Assembly (NCBI RefSeq): GCF_021155765.1
Contig: NC_060112.1
Span: forward strand, 17,670,001 to 17,734,000
Reading direction: 5' to 3'
DNA: 64,000 nucleotides
From: Diprion similis
Taxonomy: Eukaryota; Arthropoda; Insecta; Hymenoptera; Diprionidae
Below the pieces are notes generated by a model. The model was not told where the DNA came from. It saw only the letters and a list, made by a program, of their open reading frames with translations, and made no database searches. Position numbers and translations under genes: made by a program. This document shows, one piece after another, positions 59,650 to 64,000 of the stretch (its first letter is position 1; every line of letters starts with the position of its first letter).

Positions 59650-60923
59650 TGATCTGATTCAGAATCCCTACTCGGCGAAGCTGATCGCGCTCTGTCATTT
59701 TCTATTGATCTTTTTGTGTCATGCGAACGCGAGAATGGATTAGGTGAATTTGGTCTGTTCGTTCGATTGCCTGATCCTCTGGCTTCGGACCACCTTCCTG
59801 ATGGAGATGCCGATCTATTCGGGCTGAAATTTGGCGATCGCGGTCTTTGATAATTTAACGCAGGAGTCGAAGTCGGTGCAGGTAAAGCGAGTTGTTGGTT
59901 AGAAGCCGAAGTATTCGTCATAGCAGGCGGGTATCCATATGGTGAAAAATAGGGGTATCCCATCGGTGGATACATGTAAGGAAAAGGAGGATATTGGAAC
60001 GGTTGTCCGTATTGCGCATTCGCGTTGTGTTGAAAAGGCTGACCGTGCTGGGTATTATAATTATATTTAGGTGGGTAATACCCGCGCGTTTCGGACGTGG
60101 TTGGTGACGACCTCCCGCTAGCGCTTGCCGTCGGATACCTGCTGTGCCGGGTCGCACTCGGCGACGGGCTTCTCGCACGTGTTCCGCTTTCTTCCAAAAC
60201 TGAGTGTGTTAAATATTTTCGCGACCTATAGTAATCGTCGGAAAGAGCAGGAGAAACTGGTCGAGCCAGTTGTATTCTTTGGGTTTCCTCGGAAGGGACT
60301 ATCCCTTCTTCAATTCGCATTTCCGTCTTGCACGCTAGGTCGTGGGCCTCGTCGAGGGTTTTTACCCGTCCCTCAACATACCTAAATATGGATACTGGTA
60401 ATCCTCGCATAAACGCATCCAAAGCATTTTCCTTTAATACATTCATGGTACTTTCTATGTCCGCGCCCGGATACTTGTCCTCTAACGCGACTCTAGCACC
60501 GTGTATTAAGATGTTAAGTCGATCGTAAAAATCACTGACGGTTTCGTCGCGTCTCATCCGTAGAGACGAAATCTCTTGTTGGTAATAAGGAAAAGTTTTC
60601 CTCGCGGCAAACCGTTTCTTTAGGTGTTTTGTTAAATCATCGATTGTCTCGAATGTCTTTCCATATGTACTATCGCGCGCTTTACCCTGAAGCTTTGATA
60701 TAACAGCCTTTATAAATGCTGCTTCCGCATTTGGTGGTACGAATATCGAACCGTTATGAACGTCTTGCAAAAAATCTTTTAATCGAATATTTTTCCCGTC
60801 GAAATGGGATATATTTGCCATGCTCTGTTGTAAGGCATAGTAGTCTGTTATCGTTGAATCATTAACGCTTCGATTCGTGACATTGGTTCGGTCCGCGCTC
60901 TGGTTTCCAGATTGGTGAACCAT
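59514..60923 (-). CDS. Gag (469 aa), without zinc knuckle
   Basis: Capsid polyprotein of the retrotransposon. The first ~220 residues form a retrotransposon Gag-like region (LQGKARDSTY, then FAARKTFPYYQQEISSLRMRR split over two motifs). The C-terminal half is low-complexity, rich in Pro, Tyr, Ser and Arg, with NANAQYGQPFQ-type repeats. It has essentially no cysteines, so the CCHC nucleocapsid knuckle common in this superfamily is missing; the Arg-rich tail may bind RNA instead. The ATG at 60923 is the first in frame after the leader. The last 145 bases overlap pol, which is reached by -1 frameshift at 59643-59649. Confidence 0.9.
   Translation of the reverse strand: MVHQSGNQSADRTNVTNRSVNDSTITDYYALQQSMANISHFDGKNIRLKDFLQDVHNGSIFVPPNAEAAFIKAVISKLQGKARDSTYGKTFETIDDLTKHLKKRFAARKTFPYYQQEISSLRMRRDETVSDFYDRLNILIHGARVALEDKYPGADIESTMNVLKENALDAFMRGLPVSIFRYVEGRVKTLDEAHDLACKTEMRIEEGIVPSEETQRIQLARPVSPALSDDYYRSRKYLTHSVLEESGTRARSPSPSATRHSRYPTASASGRSSPTTSETRGYYPPKYNYNTQHGQPFQHNANAQYGQPFQYPPFPYMYPPMGYPYFSPYGYPPAMTNTSASNQQLALPAPTSTPALNYQRPRSPNFSPNRSASPSGRWSEARGSGNRTNRPNSPNPFSRSHDTKRSIENDRARSASPSRDSESDHLNYNATRRPDATTRSATTERLPTVRFAEPPAGEHTRASDVENRR
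59602..59649 (-). promoter_or_regulatory. -1 ribosomal frameshift signal between gag and pol
   Basis: The heptamer T-TTA-AAC (59643-59649, - strand) lies in the gag frame exactly as X-XXY-YYZ requires. After six bases a stem can form: GCG, then CTCGTCG (59632-59626) pairing with CGACGAG (59614-59608) around an 11-base loop, with CGC closing. The pol frame opens just upstream of the heptamer, at 59658, and overlaps gag by 145 bases. Confidence 0.8.
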
Positions 60924-61281
60924 TTTAATTTGTTAGCGGATGTCTTTCAAAAGTAACAGTAACAATTTTTATACACAGCTAATACACAAATGACCAATGG
61001 AAAATTCGGCAATATACGATATCAGGGTATAACAAAATATGTATATACACAATAGCACAAATAATGAATCACAGGTTTTTCATGCACAGTATCTTGTAAA
61101 TAGAATAGATCTAATCTAAAAAGAAAGATACGTTTTTTTTTTTTTTTTTTTTTTTTCAAGCGTTTGACCAGTTTTCAAAAAGAGGTTTCAAAAATTCAAA
61201 AATTCAGATTTTCGAGAAAAATTTTTTTTTTTTTTTTTATTTAATTTGTTTATTTAAACAAATCTCACTTTTAGCAACAAT
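60924..61281 (-). other. Retrotransposon leader
   Basis: Untranslated leader between the primer site and gag. It contains two homopolymer tracts, a T run near 61132-61156 and another near 61226-61239 (A runs in element orientation), and no open frame of interest. Confidence 0.6.
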
Positions 61282-61299
61282 ATCCCACCGCTGCCACCA
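61282..61299 (-). promoter_or_regulatory. Primer binding site, tRNA-Leu type
   Basis: On the - strand TGGTGGCAGCGGTGGGAT is complementary to the 3' end (including CCA) of a common eukaryotic tRNA-Leu. It sits eight bases from the 5' LTR, a usual distance. Confidence 0.8.
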
Positions 61300-61307
61300 A
61301 AACAGGA

Positions 61308-63719
61308 TGTTACGTGGGAGGGTGGACGTGAGGAGAGCGGTAAGAGTTTACGACTATTAAGGATAATAATCGATTATGCACCCACGTAACAGCGCTGAAT
61401 AAAACTTAAAACTAAGGAAGACCTACCTTTCGGTACGCCGGTATATGTAGGATCGTGTTGCTATAGTCCTATACAGGTCTGTGAGATTGATTTAAATAGG
61501 TTGAGGCTAATTTATAATAGTAATGACTTAATCCTGAAATTGAGAAAGGTTGTTGTTCGAAATAAACGGGTTATTGGATTTAACTGGTAAAATATGGATT
61601 ATATTCTTCAAACGATTTTGGAAATGATAAGGGTTGAAGTTACAAAAAGGTTACATATAATTTGTTACATAACATAAAATGATAAATTAAGGCCGCAAGA
61701 TCTATAATGAGTGCGCATTAAGTATAACTGGTCGTTTTAGTAATTTGTATCTCTCTTTTTAGATTTATGCATCCTCTAGTTAAATTACAACATATATATA
61801 TTACGTTCCGCCCAATCTCGGAAACACACACACTTGTTTGTCTATTAATAAAGTCCTAATTGTGTACGGTATCGTCAGGAGAGTAACTCTGCAGTGTGTC
61901 CAGGAGGATCCACGAACGATAACCGTACAGGACAAAGATATCTAGGATCTTCGATGTCTAAATTTAATAATCAAGGTATCGTCAGGAGAGTAACTCTGCA
62001 GTGTGTCCAGGAGGATCCACGAACGATAACCTTGTTTAGACAGATCCTGTGCGTGTGGTTCCGTCGATCGGATTGAACGTGTATACTTATTCTTATACTT
62101 TGATTTAATCGAAAAACACAGGTGACAATATATATATAGTTCCTAATTAATTAACCAAGGTGATAGGAGCCAAGCTGAAAGCCAGAGAATACCTCTCGAA
62201 ATACCTAAACGATATTGACTTCTAGCTAGGCACCAATTCTATTGTTTGATTTAATTATTGAATTTATAATATAGGTATTGGTGAACAATTAGTGGTGGTT
62301 TAAAGGAGTGGCTAGTGAAGCTTGCCACCAAGACATGAGTTATTGAAAAAGACGATTTTTCGTTTGGCTAGAGATGCTGGCCAATAAACAGAATGTTAAT
62401 TACCAATAGGCAATATTTGAATAGGAATATAAATTTATCAAATTGGTGATTATCTAGATTCGGTTGATGTTGGAGTGAAACATTCGAATTGACTTAGCTT
62501 TTGTAGAGTGGTGCGTCGAGATTGAGTTCCGTCGGATCGTGTCGGTCAGGGTCTTAGTAATCTGGACCTGAGCCTCACCTCGAGTCGTACGAATGGATGG
62601 ATTACGTATAGATGTTGGAGCTCGAGATCAGCCACCAAAGCAGACTCGGGGGTTGATGATCGTAGATTCGGATTACCGTCACTCGGGCAGTACGTTAAAT
62701 TTGGATGAATTAAATTGCGAAGGAATCTACTGATTTACACCGTTTACTAGTTATGTGGTGTTCAAGTTTAATTAGATGAGAAATTGAATGGTTATATCTT
62801 ATTATCGTTAATCACTTAAAATTACCTGACTCGGTAGAATCAGGGCAGAACTTGATTTAATTTTTGTTAAAGGAAATGAATGTCATAAAAATGTCTATTC
62901 GCGAAGATAAGAGAGTCAGTACAGAACAGGAAAGAATTTGAAATAAGGTGATAGTAAGTCTTTGCAATTCACAATATAAATTGAAAGCTTGAGTTTAACG
63001 AATTAGCACGGTACTTTAGGCCGGTCACAATGAAGATTTTCCGAACACTACTATCGACCAGAAGGGCTAATACGGGTTGACGTCCACGCACCTCGCGACT
63101 TGACAGACGAAAGACATGGCGTCTTGGGCCTGACGGTCCAAGAGCCCTCGGTGCAACAAAGTTACAGCGGTAATTAGCCAATGAGATGCGAGGGCGACCT
63201 CCCGGTGCCAGAATCGGCATGGTCAGCGTCACTCCGGGCCTGACTCGAGTGCTCCGACGGTGTTCCGACGATTCTCAATCTCGTCGGTTACATACTATGA
63301 TTACGAGTAAAAGATATCGAGATGCAATTCTCACACATTCATCCATACACCTTAATGAACAACCTATTTTAATTTGGTACATATTGTACGTATGGTTTAG
63401 CCTGATTGTTGATGATGACTTTGACTTAAAAAGAAGAGACACTTTTGGGTTGAGACTCGTTGGGGTTTATCTCACCACTTCGCGCTTTGCGTTCTTGGTA
63501 ATGTTAAATATGGCACCAAGTTAAACCTAATACGCGGGCCTGTACGTGACTTTCTCTAGGAGGGGTGGAACTCGTCGGTTGAAGCAATATGATATTTTGC
63601 GTTATAATCATCGAAACGAAACTCTCAAGCGCTGTGGCTGTTGAGTAAGATGAAGCAATTCTGTGATTATGTTTTAATTTTGAAAAAGGTTCGCCGAGGC
63701 GGTACGTCGGGACGTAACA
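61308..63719 (-). repeat. 5' LTR (2412 bp)
   Basis: The right LTR on the + strand is the 5' LTR of the - strand element and should carry the promoter. It is the same length as the 3' LTR; a constant offset of 10,974 holds across it, so there are no indels between the two. It carries the same 57-base direct repeat (61868-61924 and 61975-62031). Confidence 0.95.
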
Positions 63720-64000
63720 CTAACCCCTTTGGATTTTTTCGGGTGAAATTTGGCTTATTTTGAGAAATGATTGAATCGATTTTTCCGTGCACTATTCTTA
63801 CGTGATTTTTCGCAAGGAATCGATTGAGCGTAGTCAGAACACGCTGCGACCAACGGATCAAAAGTTACAGCCGAAAAACGAAAAATTTCCTTTGCCATTT
63901 CTCTGCTGTTGGTTTCACGCTCATTCTGATGTCTTTTTTGCATTCCTGAGGGTCCAATTAGTGGAAAAAGAGCCCTGCAAAACGATTCTCGGACGAAAAG
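63720..64000. repeat. Satellite array continues to the window edge
   Basis: The 314-bp monomer resumes at the duplicated CTAA and runs off the window. It is in phase with the array at 50333, which shows that the retrotransposon split one monomer. Confidence 0.95.

Larger units (their letters stand above)
50334..63719 (-). mobile_element. 13.4-kb Ty3/Gypsy LTR retrotransposon inserted in the satellite
   Basis: Two direct 2412-bp LTRs start TGTTACGT and end ACGTAACA. They are flanked by CTAA at 50330-50333 and 63720-63723, and joining the flanks restores the satellite phase. Between them on the - strand lie a tRNA-Leu-type primer site, gag, pol (protease, RT, RNase H, macro-like domains, integrase) and a purine tract. 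Integrase after RNase H is the Ty3/Gypsy (Metaviridae) order. No envelope gene is recognisable. The LTRs have equal length with no offset change, and every stretch I compared is the same, so insertion is recent. Pol carries one frame break (54933-54939), so this copy may be non-autonomous. Confidence 0.95.

Overview
The window is eukaryotic and insect-like, and Hymenoptera is my best guess (inference). It is AT-rich, genes are split by GT-AG introns, and the only host genes I recognise are insect-type alcohol-forming fatty acyl-CoA reductases (FARs). No tRNA, rRNA, CRISPR array or bacterial-type operon was seen.

Bases 1-45,650 hold four FAR genes in tandem, all on the + strand. Hand-built exon models give FAR-1 (3223-9678, 507 aa), FAR-2 (12283-17667, 508 aa), FAR-3 (25107-31857, 503 aa) and FAR-4 (37613-45647, 517 aa). 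All four are open from start to stop. Each keeps the TGxTGFxG nucleotide-binding motif and the Y-x3-K catalytic pair in an N-terminal Rossmann domain, and each ends in the FAR C-terminal domain and a hydrophobic tail. FARs reduce long-chain acyl-CoA to fatty alcohol with NADPH; in insects the alcohols feed waxes, wax esters and pheromones. Intron positions are partly shared, as expected for old local duplicates.

Introns and spacers carry small mobile elements: a nested pair of inverted-repeat elements (25745-26693, with a second element inside its right arm), a 168-bp TTAA-flanked piggyBac-like element (20034-20201), two large foldback palindromes (11740-11953 and 16097-16832) and a probable LINE 3' tail (21313-21480).

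Bases 46,341-64,000 are a 314-bp satellite array with a trimeric higher-order pattern, interrupted by one 13.4-kb Ty3/Gypsy LTR retrotransposon on the - strand (50334-63719). The element has 2412-bp LTRs, a 4-bp CTAA target duplication, a tRNA-Leu-type primer site, a Gag without zinc knuckle, and a U-UUA-AAC slippery site with a downstream stem for -1 Gag-Pol frameshifting. Pol runs protease, RT, RNase H, a TARG1/OARD1-like macro domain, an acidic linker, a second diverged macro-like domain, then integrase. The integrase is split by a single-base frame break in its zinc-binding region. The paired macro domains are the most novel feature of the window.
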